Shown piece after piece: positions 7,968 through 16,542 of a stretch of DNA of 64,000 nucleotides (within the stretch, counting starts at the first letter, position 1; each line of letters starts with the position of its first letter). The translations under genes were made by a program, and so were the position numbers. The notes under the pieces were generated by a model. The model saw nothing but the letters and a program-made list of their open reading frames with translations. It did not search any database and was not told where the DNA came from. The stretch covers positions 4,504,001 to 4,568,000 of the forward strand of contig NZ_CP050954.1 of assembly GCF_012273015.1 (NCBI RefSeq), read 5' to 3'. The stretch comes from Hymenobacter sp. BT18. GTDB lineage: Bacteria > Bacteroidota > Bacteroidia > Cytophagales > Hymenobacteraceae.

Positions 7968-8411
7968 AACTTTAAACCCCACGCGCTTGGGGCGCAGGCC
8001 GTCGAAGTAGTGCAGGGCCAGTTTGTAGCTTTCGAGCTTGAAGCCGGCAATACTGCCCACGCAGTTGCGGCCGATCAGGCTTTTCTGGCGAAACTCCTCC
8101 CGGGCGTGCAGGTTGCTCAGGTGCACTTCTACCACCGGTGTGTTGATGGCGGCCACGGCATCGGCCAGGGCCACGCTGGTGTGCGTGAAGCCCCCGGCAT
8201 TCAGCACCACGCCGTGGTAGGTGAAGCCTACTTCGTGCAGCTTGTCAATCAGCTCGCCCTCGTGGTTGCTCTGAAAATATTCGAGGGTGAGGTGCGGGAA
8301 GGCTTCGCGCAGCTCGGGCAGGTAGTCTTCGAAAGAGCGGGAACCGTAGATGCCTGGTTCGCGGTGGCCCAGCAGGTTCAGGTTCGGGCCGTTGAGCAGG
8401 AGAAGTTGCAT
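7965..8411 (-). CDS. aroQ: 3-dehydroquinate dehydratase, type II
   Basis: This 148-residue type II dehydroquinase performs the trans-dehydration of 3-dehydroquinate to 3-dehydroshikimate in the shikimate pathway. Family motifs are LLLNGPNLNLLGHREPGIYG at the N-terminus, the FQSNHEGELID segment, the NAGGFTHTSVALADA active-site segment, and the VEVHLSNLHAREEFR loop. The start was set to the ATG at 8411 because it aligns exactly with the family. The longer upstream extension would read into the xerD leader. The stop codon is contributed by the palindrome downstream, so the last bases of the gene have been shaped by that element. Confidence 0.95.
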   Translation of the reverse strand: MQLLLLNGPNLNLLGHREPGIYGSRSFEDYLPELREAFPHLTLEYFQSNHEGELIDKLHEVGFTYHGVVLNAGGFTHTSVALADAVAAINTPVVEVHLSNLHAREEFRQKSLIGRNCVGSIAGFKLESYKLALHYFDGLRPKRVGFKV

Positions 8412-8608
8412 AGCGTAGGGGAGAAGCCGAAGAAAACCACCCGCCCGCGCAAGGCCGGGTAGCGGAGGTAAAGGTCGTAGAACGTTGGCAGAAGGCAGAA
8501 TACTTTTCGGTGCCAGTAGAAAATTCTGTGCGGGCGGGTTTGTTGTCCGACCTTTGCCCGGCAGCATCCTGCTGTTTCCACCCCAATCACCGCGCTGGCG
8601 GCTTCTGC

Positions 8609-9508
8609 GTGAACTGGTCCATCTACCAAAAGCAATTCGACGGCTACCTGCGGCTGGAAAAATCGTTGTCGGGCAACTCCGTGGAAGCCTACAGCCGCGA
8701 CGTGCAGAAGCTGCGGCAGTTTCTGGCGCTGCGCCAGCTCACGCTGCGGCCGCAGGAAATAGGCCCGGAGCTGCTGCGGGAGTTTCTGGCCTGGCTGGGG
8801 GAGCTGGAGCTGAGTGCCACCTCCCAGGCCCGCACGCTTTCGGGGCTGAAGGCATTTTTTCACTTCCTCATCATGGAAGACCAGCTAAGCATCGACCCCA
8901 CCGACACGCTGGAAGCCCCCAAAACCGGCCGCAAGCTCCCCGATACGCTGAGCTACCAGGAGATAGTACAGCTGCTGGAGTCCATCGACCTGAGTACCAA
9001 CGAGGGCACCCGCAACCGGGCCATCCTGGAAGTGCTGTATTCCTCGGGCCTGCGCGTGAGCGAGCTGACGGAGCTGCGCCTCTCCAACGTGTACGCCGAG
9101 GACGGCTTCGTGCGCGTAACGGGCAAAGGCAACAAAGAACGCCTCGTGCCCATTGGCGGCGACGCCCTTAAGCACCTGGGCTTTTACCTGAGCGGAGTGC
9201 GCTGCCACCTCGACATCCAGCCGGGTCACGAGGACCACGTGTTCCTCAACAAGCGCGGCACCAAGCTTTCCCGGGTGATGATTTTCAACATCATCAAAGC
9301 CGCCGCCGATAAAGCCGGGGTGCGCAAGAGCATCAGCCCCCACACGTTCCGCCACTCGTTTGCCACCCACCTCATCGAAGGCGGAGCCGACCTGCGGGCA
9401 GTGCAGGAAATGCTGGGCCACGAAAGCATCACCACCACCGAAATCTACACCCACCTCGACCGGGACTACCTGCGCCAGGTTATCACGGAGTTTCATCCGC
9501 GCAGCTAG
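8609..9508 (+). CDS. xerD: Tyrosine recombinase XerD/XerC-like
   Basis: This 299-residue site-specific tyrosine recombinase most likely resolves chromosome dimers at dif together with FtsK. An N-terminal SAM-like core-binding domain (about 1-85) precedes the catalytic domain. The catalytic residues are visible: Arg in SGLRVSEL (about 149), Lys in KGNKERLVP, the HTFRH box (about 244-248), His in MLGHESI, and the nucleophilic Tyr in EIYTHL. I chose GTG at 8609 because it gives the normal Xer length and start (NWSIYQKQFDGYL); the in-frame ATG 33 codons upstream adds a Cys-rich, unrelated tail. Given ordinary gene context, it is a housekeeping Xer rather than a mobile-element integrase. Confidence 0.9.
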   Translation: MNWSIYQKQFDGYLRLEKSLSGNSVEAYSRDVQKLRQFLALRQLTLRPQEIGPELLREFLAWLGELELSATSQARTLSGLKAFFHFLIMEDQLSIDPTDTLEAPKTGRKLPDTLSYQEIVQLLESIDLSTNEGTRNRAILEVLYSSGLRVSELTELRLSNVYAEDGFVRVTGKGNKERLVPIGGDALKHLGFYLSGVRCHLDIQPGHEDHVFLNKRGTKLSRVMIFNIIKAAADKAGVRKSISPHTFRHSFATHLIEGGADLRAVQEMLGHESITTTEIYTHLDRDYLRQVITEFHPRS

Positions 9509-9571
9509 CTGGCCGGAAGTAGTCAGTCGCCAGGGCAAAGGGCGGGGGTTAGGTTGCGGACGTTGAAGCGC

Positions 9572-9579
9572 TAATTTTG
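9572..9579 (+). promoter_or_regulatory. Probable -7 box (TAATTTTG) directly before a GTG start
   Basis: TAATTTTG matches the TAnnTTTG consensus and ends only 5 bases before the GTG start at 9585. If transcription begins the usual 4-7 bases downstream, the mRNA would start at or beside the start codon. Confidence 0.4.
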
Positions 9580-9584
9580 TCGCA

Positions 9585-11306
9585 GTGTTTCCGTTCCCGC
9601 GTTTATTTCTGCGTCGTTTGTGGGCCTCGCCGTTGCTATGGGCATTGGTGGCACTGGCAGTATTGCTGCTGCCCCTGTGGGTGCTAGGCCCTCAAACCTA
9701 TATCACCCTCGACGACAACCTGGATGCCGAGCTAGCCGGACCCTACCTGCTGGCGCGCACGGGCACGGCCTTGAACTATGGAGCCCACACCGTGCTGCCG
9801 CAGATCATGAATGGCCTGCCGCGCAACGCCTTGCGGCCGGGCCTGAGCGTGACGGTAGCGTGCTTTGAGCTGCTGCCACCGCTGCCAGCCTATTTGCTGA
9901 ACATGGTGCTGGTACGGGTGGCGGGCTTGCTGAGTATGTACGCGCTGCTGCGCTGCTGGCTGCTGCCGGCCCGGGAGCAGCGGGCCTTGGCGGCAGGGGT
10001 TGCCTTGAGCTGGGCCATGCTTCCGCTGTATTCGATGTATGGCCTGTCGGTGCTGGGGCAGCCGGCGGTGCTGCTGGCCGTGCACACCTTGCGCGGGCCA
10101 AAGCCGGTCCTCTGGCCCTGGCTGTTGCTGGCGTTGTTTCCGCTGTGGTCGAATCTAGTGCTGGCGGGGGTATTCGTGCTGGTAGGAGCGGGCGGCTACC
10201 TGGCTTGGACTGACTGGCAGCAGCGCCGCTTAAGCTGGCGCGCCTGGCTGGGGTTGGGCTTGCTGGCCGTGAGCTACGGCGTGGTGGAGTTTCCGCTGCT
10301 GTATTCCTTGCTCCGGCACCAGTTTGTGCCCCACCGCACGGAGTTTGATTTGCTGCAACTGGCCCCGGCCACGCTACTGTCGCAAGTGCGCGGTACTCTA
10401 ATGTTTGGTCTGATGGGGCAGTACCACAGCAGCCTGTTCTTCCGGGGGCTGCTCTTACTGACGGTGCTCCTGGCTTGGTGGCAGGCCCGCCTGCAGCGCC
10501 GGGCTTTCCCTGCGCGGCCGGTTATACGCTTGCTCGTGATGCTAACCTTGCTGGCTGGGTTCTGCGGCTTTTACCCCAGCCTGCTGGGGGCGCTACAAGG
10601 CGGGCTGCCTTTCCTGCGGGCGTTCAACCTTACGCGCTTCCACTTTCTCACGCCGCTGCTGTGGGTGGTGGTGTGGGTGCTGGCCCTGCGTACGCTGCCC
10701 GCCGCGCGGGTGCGCTGGGCGCTGGTAGTAGCCCAGCTCCTGGTGGTGTTGCTCATGCACCGCGAGTGGACCCTGAATCTGCGGCAGCTGCTGGGGCGCC
10801 CGGCCGCTGCCGAGCCTAACTACCAGCAGATGGTGGCCCCCGCGTTGTTTACCCGCGTGCAGCAAGCCCTTCAGGTTCGTAGCGGCCAGGCGCCTGCGGG
10901 CTACCGCATTGCCTGCCTGGGCCTGCCCCCGGCCGTGGCTCAGCTCAATGGCTTCTACACCCTCGACAGCTACCAGAACAATTACCCGCTCCCGTACAAG
11001 CATCAGTTTCGGCGGCTCATTGCCGGGGAGCTAAGTAAAAGCCCGCAATTACGCACATACTTCGATGCCTGGGGCAACCGTTGTTACCTGCTGGCGGCGG
11101 AGCTGGGCAAAAACTTCCGGGTGCCGGCCAGTCACGCCCCCATTCAGGATTTTGCCTTTGATGCCGCTACCTTTAAGCAGTTGGGGGGGCGCTACGTGGT
11201 TTCGGCGGTAGCCCTGGCCCACCCGGCCCGCAGTGGTTTACAACGAGTAGGAGACTTTGCTGATGCCACTGCCTACTGGCATCTGTATGTGTATGAAACG
11301 CTGTAG
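9585..11306 (+). CDS. Polytopic membrane protein, possibly glycosyltransferase-like (DUF6044-like)
   Basis: This 573-residue protein has about 10-12 hydrophobic segments, an early luminal-type loop TYITLDDNLDAELAGPYLL (about 40-58), and a C-terminal soluble part of about 180 residues. The acidic DDN motif soon after the first membrane helix and the overall build resemble GT-C-fold membrane glycosyltransferases and DUF6044 proteins, but I cannot assign a family with certainty. GTG at 9585 is used because a -7 box ends 5 bases upstream and the first helix starts right after it. It lies between xerD and ftsK with no obvious partner. Confidence 0.7.
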   Translation: MFPFPRLFLRRLWASPLLWALVALAVLLLPLWVLGPQTYITLDDNLDAELAGPYLLARTGTALNYGAHTVLPQIMNGLPRNALRPGLSVTVACFELLPPLPAYLLNMVLVRVAGLLSMYALLRCWLLPAREQRALAAGVALSWAMLPLYSMYGLSVLGQPAVLLAVHTLRGPKPVLWPWLLLALFPLWSNLVLAGVFVLVGAGGYLAWTDWQQRRLSWRAWLGLGLLAVSYGVVEFPLLYSLLRHQFVPHRTEFDLLQLAPATLLSQVRGTLMFGLMGQYHSSLFFRGLLLLTVLLAWWQARLQRRAFPARPVIRLLVMLTLLAGFCGFYPSLLGALQGGLPFLRAFNLTRFHFLTPLLWVVVWVLALRTLPAARVRWALVVAQLLVVLLMHREWTLNLRQLLGRPAAAEPNYQQMVAPALFTRVQQALQVRSGQAPAGYRIACLGLPPAVAQLNGFYTLDSYQNNYPLPYKHQFRRLIAGELSKSPQLRTYFDAWGNRCYLLAAELGKNFRVPASHAPIQDFAFDAATFKQLGGRYVVSAVALAHPARSGLQRVGDFADATAYWHLYVYETL

Positions 11307-11391
11307 AATGCCCGCCCGCCGCAAGTCCACTCCCCGCGGATTGACCTTCCTTCCTAGCGGCAAAAAAGCCGGTTAAACGCCGGAAAAGCCG

Positions 11392-11399
11392 TAGATTTG
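11392..11399 (+). promoter_or_regulatory. Probable -7 promoter box (TAGATTTG) of ftsK
   Basis: TAGATTTG matches the Bacteroidota -7 consensus and lies 20 bases before the ftsK ATG at 11420, predicting a leader of about 14-16 bases. Confidence 0.45.
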
Positions 11400-11419
11400 A
11401 TTTTCAGGTGTGATTTCGA

Positions 11420-14338
11420 ATGGCTAAAAATACGTACAAACAACCCGCTGCGCCGGCTCCGCAGGCCGCCAATGCCCCCCGGCCGCCGCGCAACCAGCCG
11501 CGCCCGGCCCCCGAGGCTCCCCGGGAGTCCCGCCGGCCCGAGCCCCGGGCTACGAGCAAAGCGCCCAAGACGCCCCGTACCCCCGTGAAGCTGCCTTCCC
11601 TGGGCAACGTCTTCGGCTTCCTGCGCGACCGGCGGTTTCAGCTCTTTCTGGGCTTCTTCTTCCTGCTCTCTTCCATTTACCTGACCATAGCGTTCCTGTC
11701 GTTCCTGCTCACGGGCCACGCCGACCAAAGCGTGGTGCAAAGTGCCGGCACGACGCCGCTGCTGGTGGCAGGGCAGGAAACCGGCAACTGGCTGGGCCTG
11801 ATTGGGGCTACGCTGGCGCAGTGGCTGATCTACCGCGGGTTTGGGGTGGCCGCCTTTGCCCTGATTCCCATAGTTTTCTTCCTGGGATATAAAATTGTTT
11901 TCCGCCGCCAGGATGTGTCGGTCAGCTATGTGCTGGCTTTGTGCCTGTTCACAATGGGCTGGCTGAGCGTGCTGCTGGGCTACGTGGTGCTGTCTCTCGA
12001 AGCCCCGGATGCCGACCCCGCCCTGGCCCACAGCCTCGACTTCCTGAGCGGAGGCATCGGCTACGAAGTGGCCCTCTGGCTCGACAGCCTGATCGGGTGG
12101 GGGACGGTGTTGCTGCTGGCCTTCCTGCTGATTTCGTTTGTGGTGTTCTTCTTCAACGTCACCACTCTAAACCTGCGCCGCCCCGAAAGCGAGGAAGAAG
12201 AAGTTGCTGCCAATCAGGTTTCTGCTTCTGACGCAAGCCGCAACCCGCAGGGCGTCAGTCGGGCTACTGCCCCGCTGCCCATGGATGAGGAGGAAGAAGA
12301 CCCCGCACCGGCCATGACGCTCAAGCGCACCGGTCCGCTTGCCTCAGTAACCCCGAGTCCAACCGTCGCTCCTCAGGTCATGGAAGAGGAGGACGAGGAA
12401 GTAGAGCCTCCCTTTATCACCAGCGGCGCGGTGGCGGCTCCGGCAGTTGCCGCTTCGGTGCCGCTGAGCGTGGCGCCGGTGGCTGCTGCGGCCACCACGG
12501 CTGCCAGTGCCGCCGCCTTAAGCATGGGCGGCGCCATTGCTAAAGCAGCTGGCCCGGCCTTTTCTGTGGAAGCGCCGGCCCTGGAAGTCGCGCCGCCCAC
12601 GCCCGCGCGGGTTCCCACGCCGCTGTCGTTGGCCGACCTGGCCGACAACGACGCTCCGCTACCGGCCCCCGCGCCGAAAGGCCCTTCGTTTGAGGTGGAA
12701 ATACCCGTGGCTGCGCCCGCCCTCCAAATCGACCAAGACACGACCGAGCTGGACCCGGCCGCCGGGGCCGACATGGCCGCCATTGCCGATGAGGACGAGG
12801 ATGCGGACGCCATGCCCAACGTAAACTACGACCCCACGCTGGACCTTTCCCGCTACCAATACCCCACGCTGGAACTGCTCAACGACTACGGCCAGGCCAA
12901 AGCCCAAGTCACCAAAGAAGAGCTGGAGGCCAACAAAGACCGCATTGTGGAGACGCTGGGGCACTACGGCATCAACATCGCCAGCATCAAAGCCACCATT
13001 GGGCCCACAGTTACGCTTTACGAAATTGTGCCCGATGCCGGGGTGCGGATTTCCAAGATCAAGAGCCTGGAAGATGACATTGCCCTGAGCCTCGCCGCCC
13101 TGGGTATCCGCATCATTGCGCCCATCCCGGGCAAGGGCACCATTGGTATTGAGGTGCCGAATACGAAGAAGGAGATGGTGAGCATCCGCTCGGTGTTTGC
13201 CACGGAGAAGTTCGCGCACACCGAAATGGACTTGCCCGTAGCCTTCGGCCGCACCATCACCAACGAGGTATTTGTGGCCGACCTGGCCAAAATGCCGCAC
13301 TTGCTCATGGCCGGGGCCACGGGCCAGGGGAAATCGGTGGGCCTGAACGTGATTCTGGCTTCTCTGCTCTACAAGCGCCACCCCGCCCAGCTTAAGTTTG
13401 TGCTTGTCGACCCCAAGAAGGTGGAATTGAGCATCTTCAACAAGATTGAGCGTCACTTCCTGGCCAAGCTGCCGGATACGGAGGAGGCCATCATCACCGA
13501 CACCAAAAAGGTGGTGAATACGCTCAACTCCCTGTGCATGGAAATGGACCGGCGCTACGACCTACTCAAGGATGCGGGCTGCCGCAACCTGAAGGAGTAC
13601 AACCGCAAGTTTATTGAGCGCCGCCTGAACCCCAAGAAAGGCCACCGCTACCTGCCCTTCATCGTGCTGGTCATCGACGAGCTGGCCGACCTGATGATGA
13701 CGGCCGGCAAAGAGGTTGAAACGCCCATTGCCCGCCTAGCCCAGCTGGCCCGCGCCATCGGCATTCACCTGATTGTGGCCACCCAGCGACCTTCGGTAAA
13801 CGTAATTACCGGTATCATCAAGGCCAACTTTCCTTGCCGGATTTCCTTTAAGGTGACCAGCAAAATCGACTCGCGCACCATTCTGGATACCGGCGGCGCC
13901 GACCAGCTGGTAGGGCAGGGGGACATGCTGTTCTCGGCTGGCTCCGATTTGATCCGGGTGCAGTGCGCCTTTATCGATACTCCGGAAGTAGACCGCGTGT
14001 GTGACTTTATCGGCGAGCAGCAGGGCTACTCCGAGGCCTACATGCTGCCGGAAGTGCAGGGCGAATCGGGGACGGGCAATGGCGATGCGGAGGACTTCGA
14101 CCCCGCCTCGCGCGACTCTATGTTTGAGGAGGCTGCCCGCGTAATCGTCACGCACCAGCAGGGCAGCACGTCCCTGCTGCAGCGGCGCCTGAAGCTAGGC
14201 TACAACCGCGCCGGCCGTCTGATCGACCAACTGGAGCACGCGGGCATCGTGGGGCCCTTCGAGGGAAGCAAGGCCCGCGAAGTTTTAATTCCGGATGAGT
14301 ACAGTTTGGAACAGTTGTTGAATACCCTGCCCAAGTAA
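11420..14338 (+). CDS. ftsK: DNA translocase FtsK
   Basis: This 972-residue FtsK/SpoIIIE translocase pumps chromosomal DNA through the division septum and activates Xer recombination. A basic, Pro/Ala-rich cytoplasmic tail (1-65) is followed by four membrane helices (about 70-250). Then comes an Ala/Pro/Glu-rich linker (about 255-465). The motor has Walker A GATGQGKS at about 631-638 and Walker B VLVIDELADL at about 749. The C-terminal winged-helix gamma domain (RRLKLGYNRAGRLIDQLE, about 910-960) reads orienting DNA sites. The start ATG follows a -7 box by 20 bases. Its proximity to xerD, one gene upstream, fits their shared role. Confidence 0.95.
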   Translation: MAKNTYKQPAAPAPQAANAPRPPRNQPRPAPEAPRESRRPEPRATSKAPKTPRTPVKLPSLGNVFGFLRDRRFQLFLGFFFLLSSIYLTIAFLSFLLTGHADQSVVQSAGTTPLLVAGQETGNWLGLIGATLAQWLIYRGFGVAAFALIPIVFFLGYKIVFRRQDVSVSYVLALCLFTMGWLSVLLGYVVLSLEAPDADPALAHSLDFLSGGIGYEVALWLDSLIGWGTVLLLAFLLISFVVFFFNVTTLNLRRPESEEEEVAANQVSASDASRNPQGVSRATAPLPMDEEEEDPAPAMTLKRTGPLASVTPSPTVAPQVMEEEDEEVEPPFITSGAVAAPAVAASVPLSVAPVAAAATTAASAAALSMGGAIAKAAGPAFSVEAPALEVAPPTPARVPTPLSLADLADNDAPLPAPAPKGPSFEVEIPVAAPALQIDQDTTELDPAAGADMAAIADEDEDADAMPNVNYDPTLDLSRYQYPTLELLNDYGQAKAQVTKEELEANKDRIVETLGHYGINIASIKATIGPTVTLYEIVPDAGVRISKIKSLEDDIALSLAALGIRIIAPIPGKGTIGIEVPNTKKEMVSIRSVFATEKFAHTEMDLPVAFGRTITNEVFVADLAKMPHLLMAGATGQGKSVGLNVILASLLYKRHPAQLKFVLVDPKKVELSIFNKIERHFLAKLPDTEEAIITDTKKVVNTLNSLCMEMDRRYDLLKDAGCRNLKEYNRKFIERRLNPKKGHRYLPFIVLVIDELADLMMTAGKEVETPIARLAQLARAIGIHLIVATQRPSVNVITGIIKANFPCRISFKVTSKIDSRTILDTGGADQLVGQGDMLFSAGSDLIRVQCAFIDTPEVDRVCDFIGEQQGYSEAYMLPEVQGESGTGNGDAEDFDPASRDSMFEEAARVIVTHQQGSTSLLQRRLKLGYNRAGRLIDQLEHAGIVGPFEGSKAREVLIPDEYSLEQLLNTLPK

Positions 14339-14472
14339 GCGCCTAACGTTGAGCTTCAGGGCAAAATGGCGGGCTTTTTCCGTGGTTTTATCCCTGGCCG
14401 GAGTTTGTCCGTATAGGAGCCGGCGGCGCTTTATCGGTATTCGTCCAAGACACCCCTCTCTCATTTTTCGCA

Positions 14473-15117
14473 ATGAAAAAGTTTCTCGCCCTGCTTGCCC
14501 TGTCCGTGTCGCTTACGTCGGCCGCCTCAGCCCAGCAGGACCCCAAAGCCGCTAAGATTCTGGACCAGATGAGCGCCAAGTATCAGGCCATGAAAGCCTT
14601 CAAGGCATCCTTTACCCAGACGCTGGAAAACCCCACTGCCAAGGTGAAGGAAAACCTCTCGGGCGACATCACGGTGAGCGGCACCAAGTTTCGGCTGAAG
14701 ATGAATGGCCAGGAGGTCATCAACAACGGCCAGACCATGTGGACGTACATGAAGTCGGAAAACGAAGTCAACATTTCCGACTACGAGCCCGACGACCAGG
14801 AAATTTCGCCTTCGCAGATTTATACACTGTATAAGAAGGGCTACAAGTACTCTTACGTGCAGGAAGGCAAGGAAGCCGGTGAGGCCGTAGACATCATTGA
14901 ACTTTCCCCCGAAGACCGTAACAACGCCGTGTACAAGGTGCGCCTGTCGGTGAGCAAGAAAGACCGCTCGGTGAAAAGCTGGCAGATGTTCAAGAAGAAC
15001 GGCAACCGCTACACCTTCCGCATCAGCAAGTTCACGCCCAACGTGCCGGTAGATGCCACCACGTTCACTTTCGACAAAGCCAAATACAAAGGCGTGAAGG
15101 TAATTGACCTGCGCTAA
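14473..15117 (+). CDS. LolA-like outer-membrane lipoprotein carrier protein
   Basis: This 214-residue exported protein of the LolA/LolB fold family is predicted to carry lipoproteins across the periplasm to the outer membrane. A signal peptide (MKKFLALLALSVSLTSAASA, cleavage near Ala20/Gln21) precedes a domain with the typical MSAKYQAMKAFKASFTQTL opening, the beta-strand run ending FRLKMNGQEVINNGQTMWTY, and a Lys-rich C-terminal strand region. Bacteroidota genomes often carry several LolA paralogs, so this may not be the sole carrier. It follows ftsK after a 134-base gap and ends just before a strong terminator. Confidence 0.88.
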   Translation: MKKFLALLALSVSLTSAASAQQDPKAAKILDQMSAKYQAMKAFKASFTQTLENPTAKVKENLSGDITVSGTKFRLKMNGQEVINNGQTMWTYMKSENEVNISDYEPDDQEISPSQIYTLYKKGYKYSYVQEGKEAGEAVDIIELSPEDRNNAVYKVRLSVSKKDRSVKSWQMFKKNGNRYTFRISKFTPNVPVDATTFTFDKAKYKGVKVIDLR

Positions 15118-15137
15118 CCCTTTTACTTGCCGAATTT

Positions 15138-15182
15138 ACCGGCCCGCTTCCGCCTCGTGCGGGGGCGGGCCGGTTTGGTTTT
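15138..15182 (+). terminator. Intrinsic terminator after lolA
   Basis: A GC-rich hairpin with 10-bp arms (ACCGGCCCGC at 15138-15147 and GCGGGCCGGT at 15165-15174) is followed by TTGGTTTT. It lies 20 bases after the lolA stop codon. Confidence 0.8.
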
Positions 15183-15249
15183 GGGCTACTTGGTCAGTAC
15201 TTTCCTTCCGGAAACTAGCGGAAATAGGTGTACTATAACTTAGCAACAT

Positions 15250-16542
15250 ATGCAGGAAGATTTTCTACATTATGTCTGGCAGCAACAGTATTTCGATAAA
15301 GCCAGTCTGCGCACCCAGGAAGGAGAGGAGCTGACGGTGCTGCGTCCCGGCTTCCGCCACCAGGAAGCTGGCCCCGACTTTCCCAGTGCCCGCCTCCGCA
15401 TTGGGGAAGTAGAGTGGAATGGGGCCGTGGAAATCCACCTGCGCGCCTCTGACTGGTACCGCCACCAACACCAGCTGGACCTGCGCTACGACCAGGTTAT
15501 CCTGCACGTGGTGTACACCGCCGACCAGCCCGTGCGCCGTTCCGATGGTAGCCTGATTCCCACTCTGGAACTGGGGCCGCGCATCGCGCCGGAACTGCTG
15601 TCCACCTATGAGGTCTTGCTGGCAGCTCCGGCGGCCACGTTGCCCTGCGCCGGCCTGCTGCCCCAGGCGCCCACCGTTACGCGCCTTTCCATGGTAGAGC
15701 GGGCATTGCTGGAGCGGGCCGAGCGCAAGGCCGATACGGTGTTGACCCTGCACGAGCAACTGCTGGGCGACTGGGAAGCCACCACCTGGCACGCGCTGGC
15801 AGCTGGTTTTGGCTTTCAGAAGAACACCGAGCCCTTGGCTCGACTAGCCAAGGCGCTGCCGCTGGCTGTGCTGCGCCGCCACCGCCATCAGCCCTTGCAA
15901 ACCGAGGCGCTAGTGCTTGGGCAGGCCGGGTTTCTAGAGAGCCTGGAAGAACCTGACGACTACTCCACCGCATTGCAGCGGGAGTACGGCTTCCTGCGCC
16001 ACAAGTACTCTTTAGCAGATACTGCCCTGCACGCCCACGAGTGGAATTTTCTACGGCTCCGCCCGGCCAACTTTCCCACGGTCTGGCTGGTGCAGCTGGC
16101 GGCGTTGCTGCACGCCCGCCCTACGTTGTTTGCGCCCCTGCTGGCCACCGATAAGGTGACGACGCTGGAAGCATTCTTTCGGGCGCCGCTGCCCGCTTAC
16201 TGGCAGAACCACGCCCGGCCGGGCAAAGCCGGCAGCCTGGCTGAACTGGGCCGCAGTAGTGCCCATCTGCTCGTCAGCAACGTGGTGTTGCCCTTGCGGG
16301 TGGCGTATGCCCGGCACGTAGGGCAGCCCGAGCTGGCGGAGGAGGCCATTAACTTGCTCACGCAACTTCCCGCCGAGCATAACCACCTGCTGGCGCCGTA
16401 TGAGGCGCTGGGCTTCGCCAACAAGTCGGCGGCCGACTCCCAGGGGCTGCTTACGCTACACCGGGCGTACTGCCAGCCCCGGCGCTGCCTGCATTGTGCC
16501 ATTGGAAATCGTATTTTGCGCCAAAATACGCTCGTCTCTTGA
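15250..16542 (+). CDS. DUF2851 family protein
   Basis: This 430-residue protein of the DUF2851 family is found mainly in Bacteroidota and has no known biochemical role. Recognisable family parts are the opening EDFLHYVWQQQYFD, the GPDFPSARLRIGEVEWNGAVEIH segment, SDWYRHQHQLDLRYDQVILHVVY, and a C-terminal cysteine cluster CQPRRCLHCAIG that could bind a metal. It appears cytoplasmic, without signal peptide or membrane helices. The following membrane-protein gene begins inside or at its stop codon, so the two are translationally coupled. ATG at 15250 is the first sensible start. Confidence 0.9.
   Translation: MQEDFLHYVWQQQYFDKASLRTQEGEELTVLRPGFRHQEAGPDFPSARLRIGEVEWNGAVEIHLRASDWYRHQHQLDLRYDQVILHVVYTADQPVRRSDGSLIPTLELGPRIAPELLSTYEVLLAAPAATLPCAGLLPQAPTVTRLSMVERALLERAERKADTVLTLHEQLLGDWEATTWHALAAGFGFQKNTEPLARLAKALPLAVLRRHRHQPLQTEALVLGQAGFLESLEEPDDYSTALQREYGFLRHKYSLADTALHAHEWNFLRLRPANFPTVWLVQLAALLHARPTLFAPLLATDKVTTLEAFFRAPLPAYWQNHARPGKAGSLAELGRSSAHLLVSNVVLPLRVAYARHVGQPELAEEAINLLTQLPAEHNHLLAPYEALGFANKSAADSQGLLTLHRAYCQPRRCLHCAIGNRILRQNTLVS

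Noticed and set aside
8609..9508. Integrase of a mobile island
   Set aside because: Length, motifs and neighbours fit a housekeeping Xer recombinase, and no tRNA attachment site or cargo is nearby.
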